The notes: generated by a model not told the origin, from the sequence alone. A stretch of DNA of 64,000 bases from an uncultured Pontibacter sp. (GCA_947499125.1 CANMMP010000001.1:1178001-1242000), one strand, 5' to 3'; shown: positions 9,011-17,732, counted from the stretch's first letter. Made by a program: numbers and translations.

Positions 9011-11092
9011 ATGGTGCGAGCTATAGTTCTTCTTATGCTTATCTTATACTTACCGTTTCAGGTACAGGCACAGAATTATCCCCGGCAAACAATAGACCTC
9101 GACCTTTTTGTGCAGGAGCTTTTTTCGGAACAGGAAGATGAAAATATCTCTTACGAAGACCTCTACGAAACGCTTTTCCAGTATTACCAGCAACCCATCG
9201 ACCTCAACAATACCACGCCCGAAGAACTGGCCTCCCTTTTTATACTTTCCCGCTCCCAGATCGCTTCGTTTTTCCAGCACCAGCAGGACAATGGTAAACT
9301 GCTTAGTATTTATGAATTACAGGCCATCCCTAACTTCGACATGATAACCATTTACCAGCTATTGCCTTTTGTGCGGGTGGATGATGCCGGACTTTATGCT
9401 GATACCAGGCCGCTGTGGCAACGCCTTGTTGGGGAGGACAACAATGCACTGATATTCAGGTATGAGCGTACGTTGCAGCAACGGCGGGGCTATACTTCCA
9501 TCGATACCAGCAGCCGCTCACAAACCCGCTACCTTGGCTCGCCGGATAAACTTTTTGTACGCTATCGTAAAAGCATCGCCCACGATTATAGTTTAGGCAT
9601 TACCGCCGAAAAAGACGCCGGCGAAGCTTTTACCTGGAGCCCCGGTACGCGGCGCTATGGGTTTGATTTTTATACTGTCCATTTCCAACTATACAATAAA
9701 GGCCGTTTTAAAACGATAGCACTCGGCGATTACCAACTCCAGATCGGGCAGGGTTTGCTGCTTTCGTCGGGTTATAGTGTGGGCAAGGGCAGCGAAACTA
9801 TAAACACCCTGAGCCGCGCCAACCTGGGCATCAGGCCATACAGTTCGGTGCTGGAATATGCTTTCTTCAGGGGAGCAGCAGTAACCTACAAACTGAAGGA
9901 TAATCTCAACTTAACCAGCTTTTACTCAAATAAACGCGCAGACGCCAACCTGCAATCAGATACCTTATCCGGCTTTACCGACACTTTTACAGGCATTCAA
10001 ACAACTGGCTTTCACCGCACAACAACGGAGTTAGCTAACAAAAGCCAGGTGCGTGAGCAGATACTCGGTAGTAGTTTACAATACCAGAAGCAGGCCTTTA
10101 CGCTTGGCATAACCGCACTTGGCACTACCTATAGTTCGTCCATCAAAAAGACTGATGCGCCTTATCAGCGTTTCGAGTTTAGCGGTACCAGCAACTATAA
10201 CCTCGGTGCAAACTATAGCTATACCTGGCAGAATGTATACCTCTTCGGGGAAACGGCTTTCAGCAAAAGTGGTGGCGTGGGTAGCGTAAATGGTTTGATC
10301 GCCAACTTATCAAACAAAGCGGAAGTGGCGCTGCTCTACCGGTATTACGACCGTAATTTCCATAGTTTGTATGGTGGCGCTTTCGGCGAAGGAACCCGGA
10401 ATATAAACGAACGCGGCTTTTATACCGGCATCAAAATAAAACCGATCAACCGCTGGGAGCTTACTGCCTATTACGACCGTTTCACGTTTCCGTGGCTGCG
10501 TTTCCGGGTAGATGCTCCTTCTTATGGCGACGAGTACCTGGTGCGTTTATACTTTAAGCCCAACCGCCAGACAGCACTTTATGGCCAGTTCCGGACAGAG
10601 AGCAAAGGCCTGAATGCCCCAAACAATGCCACAGCTATAGATTATGTAGCACAGACCCTGCGCCGCAGTTATTTACTTTATTATGAGTTCTCGCCTACCC
10701 GCACCCTCAGCCTGAAGAGCCGTGTACAGTTCAGCAGTTATGAGCACGAGAATCCGCAGCAAACCGGTTACCTGATAGCCCAGGATGCCAATTTCACTAT
10801 AAAGAACATAAGGTTAAGCACCCGTTACGCTATTTTCGACACCGATAGTTATGACACCCGCCAGTACGCTTACGAACGTGATGTGTTATACGCTTTTTCT
10901 ATTCCGGCCTTCAGTGGCAAAGGTACGCGCCTTTATGCCCTGGTGCAGTTTGAGCTGATCCGGGACCTGGATGTGTGGGTGAAGTATGGCCTGACACACT
11001 ACAGAAATGTAGATACTATCGGCTCAGGTCTGGAAACAATAGAAGGCTCCCGCAGATCGGATGTAAAAGCGCAGGTCAGGTATAAGTTTTAG
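9011..11092 (+). CDS. Helix-hairpin-helix domain outer-membrane barrel protein
   Basis: A 693-residue exported protein with a signal peptide (residues 1-20, ending QVQAQN). Residues about 55-130 contain two ComEA-like helix-hairpin-helix units (IDLNNTTPEELASLF, LLSIYELQAIPNFD). The rest, from about 150 to the end, is a run of alternating beta strands rich in Tyr and Arg ending in RYKF, which is typical of an outer-membrane barrel. The role of an HhH domain in this setting is unknown; the family is common in Bacteroidota and usually annotated only by the domain. It starts one base after the stop of the PorV/PorQ-like gene, so the two are co-expressed and may work together at the outer membrane. 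Confidence 0.8.
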   Translation: MVRAIVLLMLILYLPFQVQAQNYPRQTIDLDLFVQELFSEQEDENISYEDLYETLFQYYQQPIDLNNTTPEELASLFILSRSQIASFFQHQQDNGKLLSIYELQAIPNFDMITIYQLLPFVRVDDAGLYADTRPLWQRLVGEDNNALIFRYERTLQQRRGYTSIDTSSRSQTRYLGSPDKLFVRYRKSIAHDYSLGITAEKDAGEAFTWSPGTRRYGFDFYTVHFQLYNKGRFKTIALGDYQLQIGQGLLLSSGYSVGKGSETINTLSRANLGIRPYSSVLEYAFFRGAAVTYKLKDNLNLTSFYSNKRADANLQSDTLSGFTDTFTGIQTTGFHRTTTELANKSQVREQILGSSLQYQKQAFTLGITALGTTYSSSIKKTDAPYQRFEFSGTSNYNLGANYSYTWQNVYLFGETAFSKSGGVGSVNGLIANLSNKAEVALLYRYYDRNFHSLYGGAFGEGTRNINERGFYTGIKIKPINRWELTAYYDRFTFPWLRFRVDAPSYGDEYLVRLYFKPNRQTALYGQFRTESKGLNAPNNATAIDYVAQTLRRSYLLYYEFSPTRTLSLKSRVQFSSYEHENPQQTGYLIAQDANFTIKNIRLSTRYAIFDTDSYDTRQYAYERDVLYAFSIPAFSGKGTRLYALVQFELIRDLDVWVKYGLTHYRNVDTIGSGLETIEGSRRSDVKAQVRYKF

Positions 11093-11097
11093 TTGAT

Positions 11098-11365
11098 GGT
11101 TGATGGTTGGTGGTTGGTGGTTGGTGGTTGGTGGTTGATAACCCACCCCTTGCCCCTCCGAGGAGGGGAATTAGGTTATTGTTCCAGGGAGGCTATAGTT
11201 TTATAGTATCAATAGCAGAAAAGTCCCTCTTTGAAGTCGCAGATCCCAGACTTGATTTGGGAGGACCAGGGGTATGACAGTCAGCAACTATAAAACGATA
11301 ATACTAAACATAACTATAGCAGAAATTCCCCTCCTCGGAGGGGTTAGGGGTGGGTTTCCAGCAAC
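11098..11365. repeat. Spacer with GGTTGGT tandem repeat and GC-rich palindromes
   Basis: Positions 11105-11137 are about five copies of a 7-base unit GGTTGGT, preceded by two GTTGATG units. Then come the module CCCCTCCGAGGAGGGGAATT (11153-11171), a segment with GCAGATCCCAGACTTGATTT (also near 60,231), and an inverted copy of the CCGAGGAGGGG module (11322-11345). No gene is seen in this stretch. Confidence 0.75.
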
Positions 11366-11371
11366 CACCAA

Positions 11372-11974
11372 CTACCCACGAAATTCCTGCAACGGCTTAC
11401 AGCTGTCTTTTACAGTGGCAGATAATATACTTCCGTTGTGGCTGAACTCCAGGTGACAGCATTCTACAAACAGGGCTTTGAGTTTTTCGCGGCCACGCTG
11501 CACTCTTGATTTTGCCCCGGAATACGAAATACCTAAACGCTCTGCTATTTCTTTCTGACTTACACCTTCCAGCTCGCTCAGGCGCAGGGCTTCGGCATAC
11601 TCTTCGGGCAGCAAACCGATCAGTGGCTCTATCAACGCTTCTACATCGTGGCGGGTATCATCGGGCAGTTCTTCCAGCTCTATATCCGAAACCGACTCGT
11701 AGCGGCTGCTTTCCCTAAAAAAGTCGTACACGGCGTTGCGGGTTATCTGGTAGAGCCAGGCTTTTATGTTCTTTACTTCGGGTAGTTGTTCGCAGTTTTT
11801 GTAGATCTTCAGGTATAGCTGCTGCAGTATGTCGTTGGCTTCGTCTTTATCCGAAATGCGTTTTTGCACAAAGCCTTTTAGCTGGGTCTCATAGGCCAGG
11901 AACACCGGAGCCACAGCCGAGCAGGAGTCAGCCGACAGCTTGATTTGGTCAGAAGAATTACAGCAGTTTCCCAT
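11372..11974 (-). CDS. sigZ: ECF-type RNA polymerase sigma factor, SigZ-like, cysteine-rich
   Basis: A 200-residue sigma factor with region 2 (about 25-95: LQQLYLKIYKN, IKAWLYQITRNAVYDFFR) and region 4 with its helix-turn-helix (about 125-170: LPEEYAEALRLSELEG, IAERLGISYSGAKSRVQRG). It matches SigZ in the C-terminal ECCHLEF block followed by a short tail. Unusual features are cysteine pairs at both ends (GNCC at residues 3-5; ECC near 172; one more Cys in the tail). It is the last gene of a three-gene minus-strand group with an ArsI lyase and an ArsN-like acetyltransferase, so a role in metalloid response is inferred. No anti-sigma gene is adjacent. The cysteines could sense thiol-reactive arsenicals or oxidants. 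Confidence 0.8.
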   Translation of the reverse strand: MGNCCNSSDQIKLSADSCSAVAPVFLAYETQLKGFVQKRISDKDEANDILQQLYLKIYKNCEQLPEVKNIKAWLYQITRNAVYDFFRESSRYESVSDIELEELPDDTRHDVEALIEPLIGLLPEEYAEALRLSELEGVSQKEIAERLGISYSGAKSRVQRGREKLKALFVECCHLEFSHNGSILSATVKDSCKPLQEFRG

Positions 11975-12018
11975 GGTACTAAAGTATAAATTGTTTCTGA
12001 AAAACCTAATAAAGCAGC

Positions 12019-12525
12019 CTATACACCTACCACTTTACTACGTCGTTCCATCAGGCAGATGTCGCGCCACTGGCCATGTAATTGCCCCAGCTTTTCGCGC
12101 ACGCCCACTACCCTGAAACCGCATTGCTCGTGTAATTCTATACTTGCCTTGTTCTCGTTCAGGATGCCAGCCTGCAGCGTCCAGATATCAGCCTGCTCAG
12201 ATTGCTTTACCAGTTCGCTCAGCAACAGCTTACCAATACCCTGGCGTTTATATTCGGGATGAATGTACACGGTATCTTCGGCTACACCGGCATAAACGCA
12301 CCTCCCCGATACTGCCGATAGCGCAGCCCAACCCACTACACGTTCTTGCTGCACAGCAACCAGGCGGCAGCTTTTCATAAATTTACTATCCCAGGTAGGC
12401 CAGTCGGGGGCTTTGGTTTCGAGGGTGGCGAGGCCGGTAGCCATACCCAGTTCGTAAATTGCTTTTACCTGTTCGTAATGCTCAGGCAACAGGGGCGTAA
12501 CTATAGTTTTGGTTAGAGTTTGCAT
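12019..12525 (-). CDS. GNAT acetyltransferase, ArsN/phosphinothricin-type
   Basis: A 168-residue GNAT N-acetyltransferase. Motif A for acetyl-CoA is YIHPEYKRQGIGKLLLSEL (about 95-112). The preceding RCVYAGVAEDTVY and the C-terminal CGFRVVGVREKLGQLHGQWRD are characteristic of phosphinothricin/methionine-sulfoximine acetyltransferases and of ArsN1, which acetylates arsinothricin. The gene lies between an ArsI-type C-As lyase gene (78 bases upstream) and the SigZ-like gene (44 bases downstream), all on the minus strand. This context favours the ArsN1 reading over a herbicide-type substrate, but the substrate is an inference. Length and start (MQTLTKT) fit the family. Confidence 0.78.
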   Translation of the reverse strand: MQTLTKTIVTPLLPEHYEQVKAIYELGMATGLATLETKAPDWPTWDSKFMKSCRLVAVQQERVVGWAALSAVSGRCVYAGVAEDTVYIHPEYKRQGIGKLLLSELVKQSEQADIWTLQAGILNENKASIELHEQCGFRVVGVREKLGQLHGQWRDICLMERRSKVVGV

Positions 12526-12603
12526 GGTGGCATTAAATTACAGAAAACAGCAACAAGTATGGCTATACCTGTCGCTGCGCAAATTTCATAGTTTTATGTT
12601 GTA

Positions 12604-13014
12604 CTAAACGGCTGCTTCTGTTTTTCGGGCGTTGGCTCCTTCGCCGTATACGGTAGCTTCGCCAAAAGTATAGAATGCTTCCCAGTCTACGCCCTGCGGG
12701 TCGGTTATCCACGACTTTTCAGACTTGGCATAGCAGCAGGTACACTTGCCTTCTTCCCGGATGGCACCTTTTGCTTCTTTCAGGTTGCCGTATACTTCGG
12801 CCAGTTCTTCTTCGCTTTCGGCCTGTATGCCCAGGTGCTCGATGCCGGCATTTTCGGGGTGCAGCGAAATGGCAAAATTTATGCGCGGATCTTCCAGCAT
12901 CCACTTGGCGTAATCCTCCTTCAGCACAGTTGGCTCGTGGGCAAAAAGCGCTGTATAAAAAGCAATCGACTCCTCCAGGTTCTTTACTCTAACATTAACG
13001 TGAAATCTTTTCAT
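12604..13014 (-). CDS. arsI: ArsI/CadI-family metalloenzyme (C-As lyase)
   Basis: A 136-residue vicinal-oxygen-chelate protein. The ligand set expected for ArsI is present: His5 (FHVNVRV), His60 (IEHLGIQ) and Glu112 (DWEAFYT), with the cysteine cluster Cys91, Cys93 and Cys94 in KCTCCYAKSEKSW that binds trivalent organoarsenicals. ArsI enzymes cleave the carbon-arsenic bond of methylated or aromatic As(III) with Fe(II) and oxygen; CadI relatives bind cadmium. The intact residue set favours ArsI. It is the first gene of the arsI / acetyltransferase / sigma-factor group, with a strong hairpin 60-100 bases upstream. No arsR, arsB or arsC is in the window. Confidence 0.85.
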   Translation of the reverse strand: MKRFHVNVRVKNLEESIAFYTALFAHEPTVLKEDYAKWMLEDPRINFAISLHPENAGIEHLGIQAESEEELAEVYGNLKEAKGAIREEGKCTCCYAKSEKSWITDPQGVDWEAFYTFGEATVYGEGANARKTEAAV

Positions 13015-13074
13015 GGCTTATTTTTTTTAAGGTGTTTTTCTTTGTTACACCCTGATGACGGAGCCACTTTAAAA

Positions 13075-13113
13075 AAGACGCAGCCCACAGAAATTATTTT
13101 TTCTGTGGGCTGC
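13075..13113 (-). terminator. Hairpin between the membrane-protein gene and arsI
   Basis: A 13-14 bp stem GCAGCCCACAGAAA / TTTCTGTGGGCTGC (13080-13093 with 13100-13113). On the minus strand it is followed by GTCTTTTTTAAA, so it should end transcripts from the gene at 13194-13742 and isolate arsI. A leader-type role for arsI is an alternative. Confidence 0.7.
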
Positions 13114-13193
13114 GGGTGGTTTTTACAAGTATAAACTTTGCTGAGAATAACTATAAGCGACTTAGCTAAAAGTACATCCAACAAGTATGGTTA

Positions 13194-13742
13194 TCACACA
13201 CTTAGCACTTGTTTCTCTTCAAACAATTTATTTATCCGGGGCTGAATAAACCAGACTCCGATGGCAAAAAACAACAACATAAAAAACTCTCCTGAGAACT
13301 CACTGAAAGTAACCTCGCTGTTCGTCTCGCACGTCTTCAGGGCCTTTGCTATGTAGTAAAAGCTGTACAAAAGAAATGGTATTGCTAAAACCTGTGGCAA
13401 AATAGTGACAAGTAGCAGATCATTCAGTTGCCCCTCTCTTTGTACAATCTGTTGTAAAAGCACTGTTGAGGCTAGTAATAGAAATGTTATAGTTAAAGCA
13501 CCTTTAAACTTTGGCAATTGTAAGGTACTGTCTGCAGGCAGTATTTTGGTGAGGTTACTTCCAACTGCCCACAACCAACCGAAAAAGACAGCTATACTTA
13601 CTAAAGTGATGAATGGTGCAACGTAGTAAAATGAGAAATCTATACTTGGCGAAAGTATAAGATCTAAAATATTAAGCAGGATCGGGATGCCAACCAGAAG
13701 CCCACAAAGCTGTATTGCTGATATATGTAAAAGTCTGTTCAT
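13194..13742 (-). CDS. Hypothetical membrane protein
   Basis: A 182-residue protein I do not recognise. It has about five hydrophobic segments (near residues 8-30, 38-62, 82-102, 108-132 and 152-170), short polar loops and a charged C-terminus ending FEEKQVLSV. No signal peptide cleavage site or catalytic motif is seen. It is the first of several small minus-strand genes in an AT-richer strip reaching to about 15.7 kb, with hairpin-rich gaps between the later ones. An insulated hairpin lies just downstream, so it is not read through into arsI. A gained cassette-like origin is possible but unproven. Confidence 0.6.
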   Translation of the reverse strand: MNRLLHISAIQLCGLLVGIPILLNILDLILSPSIDFSFYYVAPFITLVSIAVFFGWLWAVGSNLTKILPADSTLQLPKFKGALTITFLLLASTVLLQQIVQREGQLNDLLLVTILPQVLAIPFLLYSFYYIAKALKTCETNSEVTFSEFSGEFFMLLFFAIGVWFIQPRINKLFEEKQVLSV

Positions 13743-13846
13743 GTAAATTGGAGTTTCATTTCTTATTTAGGAATGAATTGCTGCAAAAGGTAATTGGCTT
13801 AGGCGAGCCTTCTGCTAAGGTTTAGGTTCTGTTGAGTGAAAAGTTC

Positions 13847-14386
13847 TTACCATTTATTAGCGTTGCAGATCATTGTTCTGCCGTCATCCATAAAAAGTAC
13901 TTCAAAATTCTTGAATTCATCATCCTTTACCAGAATGCTTGCTATTCTATTTTTAGGAAACTGCGAAAGCAGAAACTCATTTTCTGATGTTTCCAGGTAC
14001 ATTTCATTCTCTTTAAACTCGCTCTCCAGCAGCTCACTGTAGGTCAAGTTATAATCACCTGGAGTTAGCCTGACTGCGTAAGAGATATTATAGTCTCCAA
14101 AATTCTAAATTGAATTAGCGCCCTGCTTATTTATCAGTTCGGCCGAATCCGGAAGCTGAACACTCGTATTCTTCTTGTAATCGTTTAGGTAGAACTGATC
14201 AGTTGGATAAAGATCTGTATACACAAAGTAAGAGAGAATCAGGATCAGAAAACTAGTTATGATAATCGAAGTTTTCTCAGTCGTTTTCTTTCTAAGGGAT
14301 TTATATACGACCCAAATCACGATAAGTGGAATTTCGATAAAGATAAAAGTCATTACCAGGATGACTACTAAGTAAAATGGGTCCAT
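13847..14386 (-). pseudogene. Small membrane-anchored protein gene split by an in-frame TAG
   Basis: A single reading frame of 179 codons runs from ATG at 14386 to the stop at 13847, broken only by TAG at 14105-14107. The first part (93 residues) has two membrane segments (residues about 4-27 and 40-57). The second part continues in exactly the same frame with coding-like sequence (NFGDYNISYAVRLTPGDYN) for 19 codons before its first possible start (TTG at 14047), then an acidic domain ending MICNANKW. The simplest view is one gene inactivated by a nonsense change. Readthrough or use as two small proteins is possible. I do not recognise the family. Confidence 0.6.
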
Positions 14387-14455
14387 TCAGTTTATTCTTA
14401 ATATCAAATACCACGGGCTTAGCTAAAATGTGGCGAAGCTATATTATTGATGTGG

Positions 14456-14998
14456 TTAGCTGTTCAGCCTTTTTTGGCAATGCTCACTAAATCTTTCTTT
14501 TAATAATCTTTCTAAATCATTAAAATCGTATTTTAATGTATTGGAGGAAATTGATAAAGGCGTTCCATATATTTTATTATTCGCTTCGGAAATTTTTCTT
14601 TGGAATCCCTTCATTCTGTTTATATAATCAACTGGATTATGAATCAAAATCAACAAATATTTAGTTGAAGCCACTTGTCCAGTTTTAATTTCTGTTATAT
14701 CAGTCCATTTAATAAGTCCTACACTGGTGGCATTTGTATTGTCATAGATTCCAACTTCGTCAACTGACAACCCCATTTTAGTATCAATCAACTTCAAAAA
14801 TGCATATATACTTGCCGGACCGAAAAATAAAACGCTTGCTATACCCCCGATTCTTATCATTTCAGGGCTTCTCTTAAAAGGAGATACAAATTCTTCAGGA
14901 TCAATTATAAAAAGTGCCCCAATGATAACAAATGCAACTCCTGCGAGTAACAGCAAAAGTATCTTAGTATTGCTTAACGGAATTTCAATTTTATTCAT
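14456..14998 (-). CDS. STM3941-family small membrane protein
   Basis: A 180-residue protein with two N-terminal membrane segments (about 12-32 and 48-70) and a cytoplasmic C-terminal domain. The order IPLSNTKILLLL, MIRIGGIASVLFFG, GIYDNTNATSVGLIKWTDI and IYGTPLSISSNTLKYDFNDL matches the STM3941 family, whose function is unknown. The domain resembles a membrane-tethered PH-like fold, which is an inference. It is AT-richer than the surrounding chromosome and is flanked by hairpins at 14421-14461 and 15042-15107. Its stop codon sits inside the first of these. Such genes often occur as accessory single-gene insertions. Confidence 0.7.
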   Translation of the reverse strand: MNKIEIPLSNTKILLLLLAGVAFVIIGALFIIDPEEFVSPFKRSPEMIRIGGIASVLFFGPASIYAFLKLIDTKMGLSVDEVGIYDNTNATSVGLIKWTDITEIKTGQVASTKYLLILIHNPVDYINRMKGFQRKISEANNKIYGTPLSISSNTLKYDFNDLERLLKERFSEHCQKRLNS

Positions 14999-15041
14999 TC
15001 TAAGTGTTTAATCATTCCATTCTTTCTTAATTGATACTGAC

Positions 15042-15107
15042 CGCTAACGGCTTGTGCATAATATGAGCAAGGCATTGCCGAAGCTTAAATTATGAACCTT
15101 GTTGGGT
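15042..15107 (+). repeat. attC-like imperfect hairpin in a cassette-like strip
   Basis: A 66-base segment begins CGCTAAC and ends GTTGGGT, which fits the GTTRRRY box of integron attC sites on the right and partly fits RYYYAAC on the left. Inside, GCATAATATGAGC pairs imperfectly with GCTTAAATTATG around the palindrome GGCATTGCC. Similar hairpins lie at 14421-14461 (AGCTAA...TTAGCT) and about 13797-13837 (ends GTTGAGT), each near the 3' end of a small minus-strand gene. No integrase gene is in the window, so the assignment is tentative. Confidence 0.35.
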
Positions 15108-15114
15108 GAAGTAA

Positions 15115-15678
15115 TTATTTTATTTCTATGTTGCCTTTGGAGTTGATCTCAAATTGCGATGATTCCTGCTTAACAATTTCAACTGTTTGGTCTTTATTTA
15201 TTCTGTAGAAGGTTTTTATAGTGTTAACAGTACCACAACCTTTGACTATCGATTGAGACCTGATATAATTGCCTGTACCAGTTTTAGTATTATAAAGGGC
15301 AGGGGTGTTCTCTCCAATCTGGTTCAAATCAACAATGCCTAACGACGAGTCCAAAGACAATAAGTAACTATTGAATCCACTTACCAATAACACTATTGTA
15401 TTTTGACAGTCGCTGTACTTTGTCCTGTAAAGATTGAATGAAGTTAGATCGGTGGTATCTAACAGTAATCCCTGCATGCTCTTCTGCAATTGATAAAGCT
15501 TCTTGATTACGTGCTTTTTTAATTCTACAGTAGATTCGTCTTTATCATTGAAGCCATGGAAAAAGTCTCCTTGAATGGTATCAATAGGTTCTAAAGAGCT
15601 TATCGAAATTTTATTCCCTTGAGAATAAGAGACATTTATTCCGAGTACAAAAATAGATATGGCTATTATTACTTTCAT
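15115..15678 (-). CDS. Hypothetical exported protein
   Basis: An unrecognised protein of 187 residues when started at the internal Met at 15678, which gives a clean signal peptide (KVIIAISIFVLGINVSYSQ). An upstream Met at 15693 adds only five residues (MGAIK) and is less likely. The mature part is polar with two cysteines (DCQNT and VKGCGTVN) that could form a disulfide, and a YRINKDQTVEI region near the end. It is AT-rich, like its neighbours, and belongs to the strip of small minus-strand genes. Nothing in it points to an enzyme. Confidence 0.6.
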   Translation of the reverse strand: MKVIIAISIFVLGINVSYSQGNKISISSLEPIDTIQGDFFHGFNDKDESTVELKKHVIKKLYQLQKSMQGLLLDTTDLTSFNLYRTKYSDCQNTIVLLVSGFNSYLLSLDSSLGIVDLNQIGENTPALYNTKTGTGNYIRSQSIVKGCGTVNTIKTFYRINKDQTVEIVKQESSQFEINSKGNIEIK

Positions 15679-15769
15679 TTTTATTGCACCCAACTATAGT
15701 ATAAACCACAACATACGCTTATCCGCACTATATCTGAAGTCTATACTTTACACTTAATTTATACTTTAC

Positions 15770-17662
15770 CTAAGGTATATTCTTCACAAACACCACCTGC
15801 TGGCCATCGGCTTTTACGATGTTGTTCATAAACTCCAGCATCTGGGCGTATACTTCGGGCTTAAAGCGGCCTTTGTGCATCTGTAGGGTGCGCACGTAAG
15901 TTACCTTGTTGCCTTCCACTTTTATACTTGATGTAAAGTCGCCGAACTCGGTTTTATAGGTGGTGTCGTTGGGTTTGTGCTCCAGTGCATAGCCGGCCGG
16001 CAACTCGTAAACTATGGTATCGGTGTTAGTATAAGCCGAAGCGCGCACTACATCCCACTTCCGGTTCTCCACACTGTTCGGGATGCTGGTCCACTTGTTC
16101 ATCAGGTTCGGGGCCAGGAAAATACGCTTGCCACTTATAGTAGCACATTGGCGCAGGCTCATATCCAGTGTTTCGGTAACCTGTGGCAGACGGCCTTTCT
16201 GTAGCGCAAACGAGAAGTCATTTACCTCAAAAGACGGAATACTGATATTGCGGTAGAGCCACTTGCGCTGGTCTTCGGCCGAGGCCGAAAGCATTACATC
16301 GCGACGGTCTTCGTGCTCCAGTCCGGTGTAGCGGGTCTGTACTCTTGCTTTGCCGTTTCCTTTCTCGTCGAGGGTTACAACAGCACTGCGGTGGCGGGCA
16401 TTATCAACAGCCATATAATCAGGAGTATTCACCAGTTTGCCGCCATCCGGGGTTACCAGCAACGCCTTCCGCGAGCCTGTGTGGCTGCCGGCATATCCCG
16501 CCGATTCTATCTGGCTCGTGCACTCCAGCCACAACGTATCCTGCTGCATCGGCACCGAAAGTATAACGTGGTTAAACTGCTGCCCCGGAAAATCAGCTAA
16601 AATAGGCTCTATGTCTTCACCGGCACGTATCAGGGCGTGGTGCGATGCTATACCTGCTTCGCTTAGCATGGCCTGCGTATAGTTGGTCAGGGCTTTACAA
16701 TCGCCGTAGCCTTTGCTATCCACAAAACTGGCCTCAAAAGGCTGCCACCCACCTATGCCCAACTGTATCGAAATATAGCGGGTGTTGTTCTGCATGTATT
16801 TGTAGATGCGCTCTACTTTTTCTTCGGTGGTAGGGGCATCGGCTACCAGTGCGGCTATTTTAGCTTTTGTGGCTTCTGGCAGCACATCGCGGCCTTTGTT
16901 CAGCTTGTTAATCCATTGGCCATAGTTCTGCCAGGTGCTCATGTTTCCGGCATAGCCTTCTACTTCAAAATCGGATGGGGCAGTGCGCACACCGGGCACC
17001 ATTTCGGCAAAAGGTGGCGCATATGGTTCGCTGCGTACAGGCTCCAGGTTCTCGAGCTGCCAGGTATATATTTCTTTACCGACTTCGGTAGCGCGGGCCA
17101 CACCGGCAGGCATGTTCAGCTCACGGTAGCGCAGTTCCAGGCCAGTTGGCATACTTATCTTAAGGGTAGCTTTCTCTACAGACAAACGCTCGGAGTCCTG
17201 CGGAAACCAGGCCGGGTAAAACAGCATGTTACTGTTCGTGGTCTGGTACTCAAACTCAACCACATAAGGGTAAGTCGGCTGCGTGAGGTCGGCAATCTTA
17301 ATGCGGTTATCCTCAAATAACGAGAAGTTAGAGATATTGCTTATATCCGAGATATCCTTGCTTTTTAAAGTCTTGATCTTGCTGCCAGACAAAGTATAAG
17401 ACGTAGCCTTAATGTAATTTACTTTTGTAAGCTTATTATAAGGCACATACAGCTTTGCCCTGCTCGCTCCGTATTCATTTAAAATGGTGATGCGGGTCTT
17501 AAACAGTATGGTGGCACTGGCCGGCGAATGCACCGTAAACTCGGTATCCTCGGAATTTATAACGGCATTGGCACCTTTAAAAAGAGTGACATTCTGAGCT
17601 AAAGCGATACAAGGCATAACCAACCAAAGGGCAAGCGCAAGTATAAATGATAACTGTTTCAT
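15770..17662 (-). CDS. DUF3857 / transglutaminase-like exported protein
   Basis: About 630 residues when started at the Met at 17662, where a signal peptide begins (KQLSFILALALWLVMPC, cleavage after ALAQ); an upstream Met at 17689 would put charged residues before it. The N-terminal half is DUF3857-like beta sandwich (about 30-260). A transglutaminase-like core follows with Cys in GYGDCKALTNY, His in FNHVILS and LECTSQ where an Asp is usual, so the third member is altered. A C-terminal beta domain completes the protein. Function is unknown; a periplasmic protease or peptide-crosslinking role is an inference. It is adjacent to a paralogue at 17733-19691 on the same strand with a 70-base gap. 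Confidence 0.82.
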   Translation of the reverse strand: MKQLSFILALALWLVMPCIALAQNVTLFKGANAVINSEDTEFTVHSPASATILFKTRITILNEYGASRAKLYVPYNKLTKVNYIKATSYTLSGSKIKTLKSKDISDISNISNFSLFEDNRIKIADLTQPTYPYVVEFEYQTTNSNMLFYPAWFPQDSERLSVEKATLKISMPTGLELRYRELNMPAGVARATEVGKEIYTWQLENLEPVRSEPYAPPFAEMVPGVRTAPSDFEVEGYAGNMSTWQNYGQWINKLNKGRDVLPEATKAKIAALVADAPTTEEKVERIYKYMQNNTRYISIQLGIGGWQPFEASFVDSKGYGDCKALTNYTQAMLSEAGIASHHALIRAGEDIEPILADFPGQQFNHVILSVPMQQDTLWLECTSQIESAGYAGSHTGSRKALLVTPDGGKLVNTPDYMAVDNARHRSAVVTLDEKGNGKARVQTRYTGLEHEDRRDVMLSASAEDQRKWLYRNISIPSFEVNDFSFALQKGRLPQVTETLDMSLRQCATISGKRIFLAPNLMNKWTSIPNSVENRKWDVVRASAYTNTDTIVYELPAGYALEHKPNDTTYKTEFGDFTSSIKVEGNKVTYVRTLQMHKGRFKPEVYAQMLEFMNNIVKADGQQVVFVKNIP

Positions 17663-17732
17663 GAAATACAGAAAAATGGCAGGCTGCACTTTTTATACTT
17701 GTAAAGAGCAGCCTGCCTGGTAGAGGTTATAC

